DNA of 64,000 nt, taken from contig NZ_BMNS01000001.1 in NCBI RefSeq assembly GCF_014646675.1, forward strand, positions 428,212 to 492,211, given 5' to 3'. Below are positions 52,394 to 61,451 of the stretch, piece by piece. This DNA is from Lutibacter litoralis (GTDB taxonomy: Bacteria > Bacteroidota > Bacteroidia > Flavobacteriales > Flavobacteriaceae). Both the position numbers and the translations under genes were made by a program. Each line of letters starts with the position of its first letter. Positions within the stretch are counted from its first letter, which is position 1. The notes under the pieces were generated by a model. The model saw only the letters and a list, made by a program, of their open reading frames with translations, ran no database searches and was not told where the DNA came from.

Positions 52394-53818
52394 TTATTCT
52401 TTAGGCGTAGTATCTTCTGTTGGTTTTTCAGAAGTATTTTCAACTTCTTCACCTTTTAAATAATTTGGCAATTGCATACCTGCCATATTAAACATTTCTT
52501 GTAGAGGTGGAACGGATTTGTACATTCCAGAAATAAAGTTTGAAGTAGATGTTTTACCATCTTTTCCACCACCGTTTTCCCAAACAGTAACTTTATCAAT
52601 TTTAATATTTTTAATGGCTTCAGCTTGTGTTTTAACTAATTCAGGTAGTTTGTCTGCAACTAATAATAGCACAGCATCTTTAGCATCATCTCCAGCAGCT
52701 TTTACTATTTGCTCTAAACCTAAAGCTTGTTTGGTTAGTATTTCGTACATACCTTTTGCTTCCGCTTCTTTTTTCATAAAAATGGCATCCGCTTCACCTT
52801 TTGCAATACGTCTAATTTGTTCAGCTTCAGCTTCAGCATCTATTTCTATTTTTTGCTTATCAATTCTAGCTGGCACAATAATATCGGCACCTTGTTCAGC
52901 TTCTTTACGTTTTGCTCTGGCGTCTTCAGCAATTTTTTCAGCTGCATACGCTTCTTCTAGTGCTTTTGCAGCTTGTACTTTTTCAGATGCATTTGCAATT
53001 CTTTCGGCTTCTGCTTCACGAGATCTTCTGTCTGCATTTGAATTTGCAACTTGTACTTTCGCAGTATTTTCACCGTGAACAGCATTTGCATCAGCAGCAG
53101 CAACTTGAATACGTTGGTCTTGCATTGCGTTAGCTTCACCAATTGATCCATCTCTTACTTTTTGAGCAACTGAAACTTTAGCTTCATTTATTGCTTTTGC
53201 AGCAGCTTCTTTTCCTAAAGCTTGAATATATCCAGATTCATCGTGGATATCAGTAATATTTACGTTGATTAATTTTAATCCAACTTTTTTTAATTCAGCT
53301 TCAACACTATGTGTAATGTGCGATAAAAATTGATCTCTATCAGAATTTATTTCTTCAATATCCATAGAAGCGACAACCAAACGTAACTGACCAAAAATAA
53401 TTTCTTGTGCTAAATCTTGCACAGCGTCTAATTGTAAACCTAATAAACGTTCGGCAGCATTTTGCATAACACTTGGTTCGGTTGAAATACCAATGGTAAA
53501 CCTAGAAGGTACATTTACACGGATATTTTGTTTACTTAATGCATTTGTTAAATTTACTTCAATAGACATTGGAGTTAAGTCTAAAAACTCATAATCTTGA
53601 ATTATAGGCCAAATAAATGCAGCACCACCGTGTACACATTTTGCTGAGAGTCCTCCTCCCGTTTTTCCATAAACGACTAAAATTCGATCTGAAGGACAAC
53701 GTTTGTACCTTCGTATCATTGCAAATAGAAATACTACTGGTATAATTATTATGGCAGCAGTTAAATAAACTCCGGTTAATCCAGACTGTAAGGGTACTAA
53801 AAAAGGTAATAAATTCAT
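52394..53818 (-). CDS. Flotillin-like SPFH membrane protein
   Basis: 474 residues. N-terminal hydrophobic segment (YLTAAIIIIPVVFLFAMI) with FAM-IRRYKRCPSDRILVVYGK, an SPFH domain (about 35-210, for example IEVNLTNALSKQNIRVNVPSRFTIGIS), and a long Ala/Glu-rich coiled coil (about 220-400) typical of flotillins (YuaG/YqiK). Flotillins form membrane microdomains. The partner 8 bp upstream is an NfeD-like OB-fold protein, the usual pairing. The long antisense ORF here is a composition artefact. Confidence 0.93.
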   Translation of the reverse strand: MNLLPFLVPLQSGLTGVYLTAAIIIIPVVFLFAMIRRYKRCPSDRILVVYGKTGGGLSAKCVHGGAAFIWPIIQDYEFLDLTPMSIEVNLTNALSKQNIRVNVPSRFTIGISTEPSVMQNAAERLLGLQLDAVQDLAQEIIFGQLRLVVASMDIEEINSDRDQFLSHITHSVEAELKKVGLKLINVNITDIHDESGYIQALGKEAAAKAINEAKVSVAQKVRDGSIGEANAMQDQRIQVAAADANAVHGENTAKVQVANSNADRRSREAEAERIANASEKVQAAKALEEAYAAEKIAEDARAKRKEAEQGADIIVPARIDKQKIEIDAEAEAEQIRRIAKGEADAIFMKKEAEAKGMYEILTKQALGLEQIVKAAGDDAKDAVLLLVADKLPELVKTQAEAIKNIKIDKVTVWENGGGKDGKTSTSNFISGMYKSVPPLQEMFNMAGMQLPNYLKGEEVENTSEKPTEDTTPKE

Positions 53819-53826
53819 AGGTATTT

Positions 53827-54405
53827 TTATTTAGATAAGGTTTCAACTAATAATAATTCGGCACTTACAATTTCGGTAACTTTTACCATGGTGCCTGTTT
53901 TTAATTCTTCTTCATTATCGGTAATGGCTTCTAATTCGCGCAAACTACCTTGCACTTTAATTTGAACTTTTCCCATTTTAGAGCGTTTTGCTCCAATTGG
54001 CAAATAAACTTCGCCAATTACACCAATAGCATTTTCCATTTTTAAAGTGCCAGATTCTGCAAGTTTATGCATCCAAAAGAATAAAGATGATGTTAAAACC
54101 ATCATTAATAAACCTGCAATTATAGAGAGAATTAGTGTTAAACCAGTTGATAACTCATTGTCAATACATGTAATACCTGTCCAACCAAAAATGGTAAAAA
54201 AGGCTACTAAATTCTTAAAAGTGAAGAATTGAAAACCAACACCGCCATCATCGGACTCAAAATCACTGGCATCTGCCTCCATATCTGAATCACCACCACC
54301 AATAAAAGTTAAAATAAAAATAATTAAAAACACAATGGAACCTAAAAGTGCAAAACCCCAATAGGCTTGTTCTAGGGTTGTCATTCCTTCAAAGAATTCT
54401 TTCAT
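53827..54405 (-). CDS. NfeD-like membrane protein, flotillin partner
   Basis: 192 residues: four hydrophobic stretches (WGFALLGSIVFLIIFILTF, LVAFFTIFGWTGITC, GLTLILSIIAGLLMMVLTSSLFFW and a short one), then a C-terminal OB-fold-like domain (IGVIGEVYLPIGAKRSKMGKVQIKVQGSLRELEAITD). An acidic loop (GGGDSDMEADASDFESDD) between helices is odd. It is the first gene of the operon with flotillin. NfeD proteins have no enzymatic activity in this short class. Confidence 0.82.
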   Translation of the reverse strand: MKEFFEGMTTLEQAYWGFALLGSIVFLIIFILTFIGGGDSDMEADASDFESDDGGVGFQFFTFKNLVAFFTIFGWTGITCIDNELSTGLTLILSIIAGLLMMVLTSSLFFWMHKLAESGTLKMENAIGVIGEVYLPIGAKRSKMGKVQIKVQGSLRELEAITDNEEELKTGTMVKVTEIVSAELLLVETLSK

Positions 54406-54529
54406 AAGGCATTATTTTAAATAAGTAATCGAATATACTAAATATTGATTGAATTGTGAGTAAATAATTGTTGTTATATATTAGTTGTCTTTTTGTTAAT
54501 AATGTTACGTTTCAAGAAAAAAAATGATT

Positions 54530-54537
54530 TAAATTTG
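54530..54537 (+). promoter_or_regulatory. -7 promoter element of the OsmC-family gene
   Basis: TAAATTTG matches TAnnTTTG, 19 bp before the ATG at 54557. No TTG at the consensus -33 distance. Confidence 0.45.
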
Positions 54538-54556
54538 TGTTCTAAAATTTAGAATT

Positions 54557-54976
54557 ATGACAAATAAAGTTGAAGTTAGTTGGAAAGGTCAAATGCTTTT
54601 TGAATCGGTTGCTCCAGAAGGTTCTGTAATGATTGATGCTGCTGAAGAAGTAGGCGGACAAGGAAAAGGATTGCGCCCAAAAGCTATGATGTTAAGTTCT
54701 TTGGCAGGTTGTAGTGCAATGGATGTTGCTTCGTTGCTTAAAAAAATGCGCGCCGAAGTTGATGATTTTAAAATTGAAGTTGAAGCAAATTTAACAGAAG
54801 AACACCCAAAAGTTTACGATAAAGTGCACGTTACGTATAAGTTTTTTGGAAGTGATTTTAAGAAAGATAAAATTGAAAAATCGGTAAAACTTTCGGTAGA
54901 GCGCTATTGTGGTGTTTTTGAAATGTTCCGTAAGTTTTCTGATATTTCTCATGAAATAGTTTATATAGAACAATAA
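54557..54976 (+). CDS. OsmC/Ohr-family peroxiredoxin-like protein
   Basis: 139 residues. The two reactive cysteines expected in OsmC are in SSLAGCSAMDVASLL and VERYCGVFEMFRK. The N-terminal KVEVSWKGQMLFES and central FKIEVEANLTEEHPKVY fit the fold. Members reduce organic hydroperoxides with a lipoyl or thioredoxin donor. Single gene, closed by a bidirectional terminator shared with hflX. Confidence 0.93.
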   Translation: MTNKVEVSWKGQMLFESVAPEGSVMIDAAEEVGGQGKGLRPKAMMLSSLAGCSAMDVASLLKKMRAEVDDFKIEVEANLTEEHPKVYDKVHVTYKFFGSDFKKDKIEKSVKLSVERYCGVFEMFRKFSDISHEIVYIEQ

Positions 54977-54991
54977 AATAAGATTCAAAAA

Positions 54992-55026
54992 AAAACTGGA
55001 ATCTTTGATTTATAGATTCCAGTTTT
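54992..55026. terminator. Bidirectional terminator between osmC-like gene and hflX
   Basis: 13-bp perfect stem AAAACTGGAATCT (54992-55004) / AGATTCCAGTTTT (55014-55026), A-rich on the left and T-rich on the right, so it can work for both convergent genes. Confidence 0.88.
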
Positions 55027-55075
55027 ACTATTTTTTAAACCTCATTTTAAATATGAGAGTTTTTTTATAAATTAT

Positions 55076-56293
55076 TTACTCATTTTCTTCGGTATATTCA
55101 TCATATAAAAAATCGTTATACGGAAATCGGGTAATATGTATTTTCTTTACTTCTTCAAAAACTTTTGCCCTAAACTCTTCCATATTTTCCTTATTCAAGG
55201 CTGAAATAAATAAACAATTATTATCATCTAACTTGTTCATCCATGTTTTTTCCCAATCTTCTAATGTATAATGACTTTTAGTTTTTTCGGTGACTAGATC
55301 ATCGTCATCAATAGTTTGGTGTTTGTAAGCATCAATTTTGTTAAACACCATTATAGTTGGTTTATCTATACTTTTAATTTCATCTAAAATTTTATTTACA
55401 GAAGCAATATGATCTTCAAAATTTGGATGTGAAATATCAACAACGTGCAATAGCAAATCTGCTTCACGAACCTCGTCTAAAGTAGATTTAAAACTTTCTA
55501 CTAATTGCGTTGGTAGTTTTCTAATAAAACCTACGGTATCTGTTAATAAAAATGGAATATTTTTTATAACCACTTTTCTAACGGTAGTATCTAAGGTAGC
55601 AAATAATTTATTTTCAGCAAAAACATCGCTTTTACTTACCACATTCATTAATGTAGATTTTCCAACGTTTGTATAACCAACAAGCGCAACACGTACCATT
55701 TTTCCTCGGTTTTTACGCTGCACTACCATTTGTTTATCTATAACCTTTAGTTTCTTTTTAAGTAAGGTTATTTTATCACGAATTATACGTCTGTCTGTTT
55801 CAATTTCTGTTTCCCCAGGACCACGCATTCCAATACCACCTTTTTGTCTTTCAAGATGTGTCCATAAACGTGTTAAACGCGGTAATAAATATTGACATTG
55901 CGCTAGTTCTACTTGTGTACGAGCATAACTTGTTTGTGCTCTACTAGCAAAAATATCTAGAATTAAATTGGTTCTATCTAGCACTTTACAATCGAGTACT
56001 TTTTCAATATTACGTAATTGTGATGACGAAAGTTCATCATCAAAAATGGCTGTTTCAATATTATTGGCATCCATAAAAGCTTTTACTTCTTCCAATTTAC
56101 CAGTTCCGATATATGTTTTTGGATGTGGGTTTTCTAATTTTTGAGTAAACCTTTCCACCGCCTTACCTCCTGCGGTTAATGTTAAAAATTCTAACTCGTC
56201 TAAATATTCGTTAGACTGCTCTTCATTTTGATGTTGTGTTACAACTCCAATTAAAACAGCTTCTTCAGATGTTACTTTTTTCTCTTCTATCAT
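55076..56293 (-). CDS. hflX: Ribosome-splitting GTPase HflX
   Basis: 405 residues. N-terminal nucleotide-binding domain with GSGKLEEVKA-like TGKLEEVKAFM, coiled coil CQYLLPRLTRLWTHLERQKGGIGMRGPGETEIETDRR, GTPase motifs GYTNVGKST (G1), DTVGFI (G3) and FNKID (G4). HflX splits stalled 70S ribosomes, for example in heat shock. The C-terminal about 60 residues include KTKSHYTLEDWEKTW. The start ATG follows an in-frame acidic N-terminus usual in Bacteroidota. Confidence 0.96.
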   Translation of the reverse strand: MIEEKKVTSEEAVLIGVVTQHQNEEQSNEYLDELEFLTLTAGGKAVERFTQKLENPHPKTYIGTGKLEEVKAFMDANNIETAIFDDELSSSQLRNIEKVLDCKVLDRTNLILDIFASRAQTSYARTQVELAQCQYLLPRLTRLWTHLERQKGGIGMRGPGETEIETDRRIIRDKITLLKKKLKVIDKQMVVQRKNRGKMVRVALVGYTNVGKSTLMNVVSKSDVFAENKLFATLDTTVRKVVIKNIPFLLTDTVGFIRKLPTQLVESFKSTLDEVREADLLLHVVDISHPNFEDHIASVNKILDEIKSIDKPTIMVFNKIDAYKHQTIDDDDLVTEKTKSHYTLEDWEKTWMNKLDDNNCLFISALNKENMEEFRAKVFEEVKKIHITRFPYNDFLYDEYTEENE

Positions 56294-56465
56294 GTTACAA
56301 ATTTACAAATTTGTTTATTCGAAAACAGAAAATGATTTCTTTTTAATTTGGAAGTGTAAAATAAAAGGTTGTACCCTTGTTTTCTTAGGATTCTGGCCAA
56401 ATTTTAAATTGAACAATTAAAAATCCTTATTTTAGCATTTCACATTTAATTTTTAAATCTTCTTT

Positions 56466-57437
56466 ATGTTTTCATATTTTAAGTTACAAGGTAAAAATAA
56501 ACAAGCTTATACAATTGCATTTTACAATCTTGAAAATTTGTTTGACACTAAAAATGATCCAACTACTTTAGATGATGATTTTACTCCAAAAGGAAGAAAA
56601 AACTGGAATTATAAAAGGTATAAAAGAAAAATTAAAAAATTAGGTAGTGTAATGCTACAACTGGGAACAGAAAAATCCTTCCATGCTCCGGCTATTATTG
56701 GGGTTGTTGAGGTTGAAAATCAAACTGTTTTGGTTGATTTGGTAAATACAAATAATTTAAAAAATGAAAACTATGGAATTGTACATTACGATTCTCCGGA
56801 CGAAAGAGGGATTGATGTTGCCTTGCTTTATAAAAAAGAATTATTTGAGTTGTTGCATTCAGAAACTTTTCCACTCTACTTAAATGCTAAAAATGGCGAA
56901 AGAGATTATACACGAGATGTTTTATTGGTAAAAGGAAATTTAAATGGAGAGTTGGTTCATATATTGGTAAATCATTGGCCGTCTAGAAGAAGCGGTGAAG
57001 ATTTTACTGAAGAGAAAAGAATAAAGGCAGCCGAACTAGTTGCGAGTATTACCTATAAAATTACAAATCAAACACCAGACGCCAAAATTATTATTATGGG
57101 AGATTTTAACGATGATCCAACAAGTAAAAGTGTTAAAAATTATTTAGTTAATGATACTTTTTACAACCCAATGGAGCGTTTAATAGCAACTGGAAATGGA
57201 ACATTAAATTATAAAAGAACTTGGCATTTATTTGACCAAATAATTTTTTCTAAAAATTTTATGTCCATTAAAGAAAATACACATTCTTTTAAATATGCAG
57301 AAGTTTTTGATAAGTATTTTTTAAAGGAATGGAAAGGTAAATACAAAGGAAATCCTTTTAGAACTTATATTGGTAAATGGTATCAAGGTGGTTTTAGCGA
57401 TCACTTTCCGGTTTATGTATATTTAAAAAAGAACTAA
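56466..57437 (+). CDS. Endonuclease/exonuclease/phosphatase-family protein
   Basis: 323 residues. The EEP fold is shown by IAFYNLENLFDTKNDP (Asn and Glu of the active site), HWPSRRSG, the metal-binding GDFNDDP and C-terminal GGFSDHFPVYVYL (Asp-His dyad). No signal peptide or secretion tag is seen, so it is probably cytoplasmic. It is a nuclease or a phosphoesterase; the family does not tell which. Ends at a 20-bp perfect hairpin. Confidence 0.85.
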   Translation: MFSYFKLQGKNKQAYTIAFYNLENLFDTKNDPTTLDDDFTPKGRKNWNYKRYKRKIKKLGSVMLQLGTEKSFHAPAIIGVVEVENQTVLVDLVNTNNLKNENYGIVHYDSPDERGIDVALLYKKELFELLHSETFPLYLNAKNGERDYTRDVLLVKGNLNGELVHILVNHWPSRRSGEDFTEEKRIKAAELVASITYKITNQTPDAKIIIMGDFNDDPTSKSVKNYLVNDTFYNPMERLIATGNGTLNYKRTWHLFDQIIFSKNFMSIKENTHSFKYAEVFDKYFLKEWKGKYKGNPFRTYIGKWYQGGFSDHFPVYVYLKKN

Positions 57438-57479
57438 ATATAAAAAACTCAAACTTTTTAGTTTGAGTTTTTTATATTT
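57436..57479. terminator. 20-bp perfect bidirectional terminator
   Basis: Two 20-nt arms (57436-57455 and 57460-57479) pair perfectly around a TTTT loop; the core is CTCAAACT / AGTTTGAG. It sits between the convergent EEP gene and the small secreted protein gene at 57482. The left arm overlaps the end of the EEP gene. Confidence 0.9.
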
Positions 57480-57481
57480 CA

Positions 57482-57811
57482 TTAAGCCTTTATGGTTAAA
57501 GGCATTTTATATATTTTATCTCGAATTCCTGGATTTTTAAATTTTTTATAATTTAAGTTTTCTCTAATATATTTTACAACATCTTTGTTTTTACAACCAG
57601 GGCACAATACTACAATTTCACCTTCCGAATTAAAGGTAAATTTTAAGGTGATGGTCATGTTTTCTTCAACTGGAAAATCGGGAGTTTGAAGCAGCTCAAT
57701 AATCTGATTTCTAAGTTCTTTTTTCGTTACATCTGGATTCTCAAAATTTGATGCAAACAATCCAAATGTACCAATTAACAAGGCTAAAGCCAATAATTTA
57801 AATTTTTTCAT
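57482..57811 (-). CDS. Small secreted protein, paralogue A
   Basis: 109 residues from ATG 57811; an upstream in-frame ATG at 57835 is rejected because paralogue B has the same MKKFKL start and signal peptide (LLALALLIGTFGLFAS). The mature part shows MTITLKFTFNSEGEIVVL and a C-terminal KYIRENLNYKKFKNPG, faintly like the TonB C-terminal fold, but with no TonB box. A CPGC pair is specific to this copy. Function unknown. Motif TTAACATTTGTTTAACC is 86 bp upstream. Confidence 0.75.
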   Translation of the reverse strand: MKKFKLLALALLIGTFGLFASNFENPDVTKKELRNQIIELLQTPDFPVEENMTITLKFTFNSEGEIVVLCPGCKNKDVVKYIRENLNYKKFKNPGIRDKIYKMPLTIKA

Positions 57812-57896
57812 TTTTGGTATATTTAAGTTAAACATCTTTTTTATTTGATACTAAAATTAAGATTTATAGTACTGCAATCTTTCAAAATGAAGCCTC

Positions 57897-57913
57897 TTAA
57901 CATTTGTTTAACC
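57897..57913 (-). promoter_or_regulatory. Conserved 17-bp motif upstream of paralogue A
   Basis: Plus strand TTAACATTTGTTTAACC; on the transcribed strand two GTTAA half-sites 11 bp apart. The identical 17 bp stands at 58533-58549 upstream of paralogue B, at almost equal distance (86 and 84 bp). Confidence 0.65.
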
Positions 57914-58064
57914 CATATTTTATTAAAATGCTTTTTAGAAGCTTAAATTTTTAACCAATTAAACGCGTAACTATTTATTAAATAATGATTTAAAAATTTT
58001 GTTCAAAAAGTTTATTGATAGAGAATTAACTTAAATTATGTTAAAAGTTAAATGTGTTCCATAA

Positions 58065-58098
58065 AAAAACTCAAACAAAAATTAATGTTTGAGTTTTT
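58065..58098 (-). terminator. Intrinsic terminator of paralogue B
   Basis: 13-bp perfect stem AAAAACTCAAACA / TGTTTGAGTTTTT with 8-nt loop, 19 bp past the stop at 58117 on the minus strand. It shares the core CTCAAAC with the terminator at 57436-57479. Confidence 0.85.
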
Positions 58099-58116
58099 AT
58101 ATTTTTTATATTTTAG

Positions 58117-58449
58117 TTATGATATTTTCATTTTTAAAGGCATTGTATATAATTTATCTCTTTCTCCAGGATTGGTAATTTTATGATAATTTAAATTTTT
58201 TCGAATAAAATTTAAAATTTCTGGGTTTTTAGAATTTACATTTAAAACAACTATTTCTCCTTCAGAACTAAAAGTAAAAGTAAGTATAATAGTTACTTCT
58301 TTTTCAATATTAAAATCGGGCGATTTTAATAGTTCAATAATTTCAGTTCTAATTGTTTTTTCTGGTGATTCTAATTTGCTTGTAGTTGTTGCAAATAAAC
58401 TTGATGTTCCTATTACTAAGGCTATAGCTATTAATTTAAATTTTTTCAT
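58117..58449 (-). CDS. Small secreted protein, paralogue B
   Basis: 110 residues, MKKFKLIAIALVIGTSSLFATT signal peptide. About 55% identical by eye to paralogue A along the mature part: VTIILTFTFSSEGEIVVLNV, FIRKNLNYHKITNPGERDKLYTMPLKMKIS. The ESPEKTIRTEIIELLKSPDF segment parallels A's RNQIIELLQTPDF. No known domain. Both copies are leftward with their own promoter motif and terminator, so they are a recent tandem duplication with separate expression units. Confidence 0.75.
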   Translation of the reverse strand: MKKFKLIAIALVIGTSSLFATTTSKLESPEKTIRTEIIELLKSPDFNIEKEVTIILTFTFSSEGEIVVLNVNSKNPEILNFIRKNLNYHKITNPGERDKLYTMPLKMKIS

Positions 58450-58532
58450 TTTTTGATAGATTTAGTTAAACTTATATTTGATATTTCAAATGTATGGGGA
58501 AAAGTTTATTCATTATTTTTAAAAATTTCGAT

Positions 58533-58549
58533 TAACATTTGTTTAACCT
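58533..58549 (-). promoter_or_regulatory. Conserved 17-bp motif upstream of paralogue B
   Basis: TTAACATTTGTTTAACC (plus strand), identical to the site upstream of paralogue A. 84 bp from the start codon. A TACATTTG -7-like element lies between it and the gene on the minus strand. Confidence 0.65.
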
Positions 58550-58684
58550 CAAAAAAATATTTTTTAATCTATTTAGTTTAATAAATTTATTTAAACATCT
58601 GATATGCATAGAATTAAGTTTGTAATCTGTTTTTTTGAAGCTTAAAGGTTTAACATAATTTAAGTTAATTCAGCTTTTTTTAAT

Positions 58685-58692
58685 TAGCTTTG
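58685..58692 (+). promoter_or_regulatory. -7 promoter element of the prolyl oligopeptidase gene
   Basis: TAGCTTTG matches TAnnTTTG, 23 bp before the ATG at 58716. A TTG at -33 is not evident. Confidence 0.5.
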
Positions 58693-58715
58693 AAGAGTAA
58701 TCTAAAACAACTACA

Positions 58716-60857
58716 ATGAAAAAAATAATATTAATTACGCTTGTTGGAATTTTTCTTTTTTCTTGCAAAAAATCTGACACTCAAAAAATTGTTGAATTGA
58801 AATATCCTATAACAAAAAAAGTAGATACTGTTACTAATTATTATGGTACAGATGTAAAAGATCCTTACAGATGGTTAGAAGACGATATGTCTGAAGAAAC
58901 AGCTGCATGGGTTGGTGAACAAAACAAAGTTACATTCGATTATTTGGCCAATATTCCGTACCGTGAAGCATTGAAAAACCGATTAGAAACATTATGGAAT
59001 TACGAAAAAATGAGCGCTCCATTTAAAGAAGGAGATTATACGTATTTCTATAAAAATAATGGTTTGCAAAATCAATATGTTTTGTATAGATTTAAGGGTG
59101 AAGAAGAGGCCGAAGTATTTTTAGACCCAAATACTTTTTCTAAAGATGGAACAACTTCGTTAGGAGGCATGTCTTTCTCAAAAGATGGAAATACCGTTGC
59201 TTATGCTATTTCTGAAGGTGGAAGCGATTGGCGAAAAATAATCATCATGGATGCGGTTTCAAAAGAAATTAAAGAAGACACCATTATTGATGTAAAATTT
59301 AGTGGTATGTCTTGGAAAGGAAATGAAGGTATTTTCTATTCGAGTTATGAAAAACCAAAAGGAAGTGAACTTTCAGCTAAAACAGATCAACACCGATTAT
59401 TTTATCATAAATTAGGAACAAAACAAGCTGACGATCAAATCATTTTTGGCGATAAAGATAAAAGACGTTATGTTGGCGGAGGTGTTACTGAAGATGGAAA
59501 ATACTTAATTATTTCTGCTTCTGTTTCAACTTCAGGGAATGAATTGTATTACAAAGATTTATCCGACCCAAATAGTGTTATTAAACCTATTATTTTAGGC
59601 TTTGATAATGATACAAATGTACTTGACCATCAAAATGGATATTTCATTATGCAAACTAATTTAGACGCTCCTAATAAAAGAGTTGTAAAAGTTGCTGTTG
59701 AAAAGCCAGATGCAAATAACTGGGAAGATGTAATTCCTGAAACTGAAAATGTATTAAATGTTTCTACTGCAAGCGGATATATTTTTGCACTTTATATGGT
59801 TGATGCCGTTTCAAAAGTAAAACAATACGATTTTAGTGGTAAATTAATTAGAGATATTGAGCTCCCTGGTATAGGTACTGCAGGTGGATTTGGAGGAAAA
59901 GTTGATGATGAAACTATTTATTATTCTTTTACTAATTATATAAATCCGGGTTCTATTTATTCTTTTGTTCCTAAAACAGGTGAATCAAAACTTTATAAAA
60001 AACCTGAGATTGATTTTAATGCCGATAATTTTGAATCTCAACAAATATTTTATACATCTAAAGATGGCACTAAAATCCCAATGATTATTTCTTACAAAAA
60101 GGGAACTGAATTAAATGGTAAAAACCCAACAATTCTATATGCTTATGGAGGTTTCAACATAAGTTTAACGCCAAGTTTTAGCATTGCAAATGCCGTTTGG
60201 ATGGAACAAGGGGGGATTTATGCAGTGCCTAATTTACGTGGTGGTGGTGAATATGGAAAAGCATGGCACAATGCCGGAACTAAAATGCAAAAACAAAATG
60301 TATTTGATGATTTTATCGCTGCTGCTGAATATTTGATTCACAATAAGTATACCTCATCTGATTATTTGGCTATAAGAGGAGGCTCAAATGGTGGTTTGTT
60401 AGTTGGAGCTACAATGACGCAAAGACCAGAATTAATGAAAGTAGCATTGCCTGCTGTTGGAGTGATGGATATGTTACGTTACCATACATTTACAGCAGGA
60501 GCAGGTTGGGCTTACGATTATGGAACAGCAGATGATTCTAAAGAAATGTTCGATTATTTAAAAGGGTATTCTCCTGTACACAATGTAAAAGAAGGTGTTT
60601 CATATCCAGCAACAATGGTAACAACTGGAGATCATGATGATAGAGTGGTGCCCGCACATTCATTTAAATTTGCAGCAGAATTACAAGCAAAACAAGAGGG
60701 AAACAATCCAACATTAATAAGAATTGAGACAAATGCTGGTCATGGTGCTGGAACTCCTGTTTCAAAAACAATTGAGCAATATGCCGATATTTTAGGATTT
60801 ACGTTCTACAATATGGGTTATAAAGAACTACCAAGTAAAACCAAGGTAAAAGGGTAA
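58716..60857 (+). CDS. Prolyl oligopeptidase-family serine peptidase, lipoprotein
   Basis: 713 residues with a lipoprotein signal ([19 protein letters not shown], lipobox Cys17), so the enzyme is anchored in the periplasm or outer membrane. N-terminal [22 protein letters not shown] is the family's beginning; a seven-bladed propeller follows to about 440; the alpha/beta-hydrolase part carries the nucleophile Ser in [12 protein letters not shown], Asp in [15 protein letters not shown] and His in ETNAGHGAG. Cleaves after proline in short peptides. Full length for S9A. Confidence 0.95.
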   Translation: MKKIILITLVGIFLFSCKKSDTQKIVELKYPITKKVDTVTNYYGTDVKDPYRWLEDDMSEETAAWVGEQNKVTFDYLANIPYREALKNRLETLWNYEKMSAPFKEGDYTYFYKNNGLQNQYVLYRFKGEEEAEVFLDPNTFSKDGTTSLGGMSFSKDGNTVAYAISEGGSDWRKIIIMDAVSKEIKEDTIIDVKFSGMSWKGNEGIFYSSYEKPKGSELSAKTDQHRLFYHKLGTKQADDQIIFGDKDKRRYVGGGVTEDGKYLIISASVSTSGNELYYKDLSDPNSVIKPIILGFDNDTNVLDHQNGYFIMQTNLDAPNKRVVKVAVEKPDANNWEDVIPETENVLNVSTASGYIFALYMVDAVSKVKQYDFSGKLIRDIELPGIGTAGGFGGKVDDETIYYSFTNYINPGSIYSFVPKTGESKLYKKPEIDFNADNFESQQIFYTSKDGTKIPMIISYKKGTELNGKNPTILYAYGGFNISLTPSFSIANAVWMEQGGIYAVPNLRGGGEYGKAWHNAGTKMQKQNVFDDFIAAAEYLIHNKYTSSDYLAIRGGSNGGLLVGATMTQRPELMKVALPAVGVMDMLRYHTFTAGAGWAYDYGTADDSKEMFDYLKGYSPVHNVKEGVSYPATMVTTGDHDDRVVPAHSFKFAAELQAKQEGNNPTLIRIETNAGHGAGTPVSKTIEQYADILGFTFYNMGYKELPSKTKVKG

Positions 60858-60880
60858 ATTAAAAACTTTTTTGAAAATTA

Positions 60881-60950
60881 AAACCGTTATTACGAACAAA
60901 GTGAAGCAATCTGTGCTAGATTCTTTATGTTTTGCTCGTAATGACGGTTT
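60881..60950. repeat. Dispersed inverted-repeat element / candidate bidirectional terminator
   Basis: 15-bp arms AAACCGTTATTACGA (60881-60895) / TCGTAATGACGGTTT (60936-60950) pair with one G-U, around GAAGCAATCTGTGCTAGATT. GAAGCAATC-type elements beginning GTCATTGCGA are widespread intergenic repeats in many bacteria (general knowledge). It ends the convergent S9 and Gre-like genes. Confidence 0.75.
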
Positions 60951-60951
60951 T

Positions 60952-61407
60952 TTATGCTATCTCTAAAATTTCAGCGTTATTAAAAGGAATAAATTCACCT
61001 ACTTTTTTTCCTAACAATTCTTTACCAATGGGAGACTGAGAAGAAATTGCAAAATAAACTACTCTTTCTATTTCAATTTTTCCAACACTAATGGCTAAAA
61101 AATAACTGCCTTTTGTTGTTTTAATAAGGCTTCCTAAACAAGTAACTTCACTTTTCTTTTTAATAATTATTTTATTTAACACTTCTTTCATTAGAGTAAC
61201 TTCAGAAAGTTGTTGTCCTGCTTTTTCCATTTCTAATTGAATCATAGCGCGCCCAGTTTCATGCTTATCACCAGCCGAACTTTTGGTTTCAGAAAACAAA
61301 TCGTTTTTATTTGAAGCAATACTTTTTGAAATTGTGTTGTGTTTTTCTTTAACAAAATCTAAACAGGCTTCTAGTAATTGTTGTTTTATTTTTAAATATT
61401 TTTTCAT
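60952..61407 (-). CDS. GreA/GreB C-terminal-domain-like protein
   Basis: 151 residues from ATG 61407; the in-frame start 14 codons upstream would run into the next gene's promoter. N-terminal helical part with AGDKHETGRAMIQLEMEKAGQQL, then the Gre C-terminal beta domain: VTCLGSLIKTTKGSYFLAISVGKIEIE and AISSQSPIGKELLGKKVGEFI, the usual SP(L/I)G motif. The N-terminal coiled-coil is shorter than in true GreA (158 residues with a long hairpin), so transcript cleavage is uncertain. In databases this family is often mislabelled 3-oxoacyl-ACP synthase. Confidence 0.78.
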   Translation of the reverse strand: MKKYLKIKQQLLEACLDFVKEKHNTISKSIASNKNDLFSETKSSAGDKHETGRAMIQLEMEKAGQQLSEVTLMKEVLNKIIIKKKSEVTCLGSLIKTTKGSYFLAISVGKIEIERVVYFAISSQSPIGKELLGKKVGEFIPFNNAEILEIA

Positions 61408-61451
61408 AAAGATGGTTGTAAAAATAACAATTCTTAATTTTGTAACCAATT

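Noticed and set aside
52518-53133. Long ORFs antisense to the flotillin gene (186 and 73 codons)
   Set aside because: They arise from the Ala/Glu/Lys-rich coiled coil composition; no promoter, no family resemblance, and the sense gene is certain.
60952-61449. 3-oxoacyl-ACP synthase label for the Gre-like protein and a start at 61449
   Set aside because: No ketosynthase motif is present; the label is a database error pattern. The longer start overlaps the neighbouring promoter and lacks conservation.
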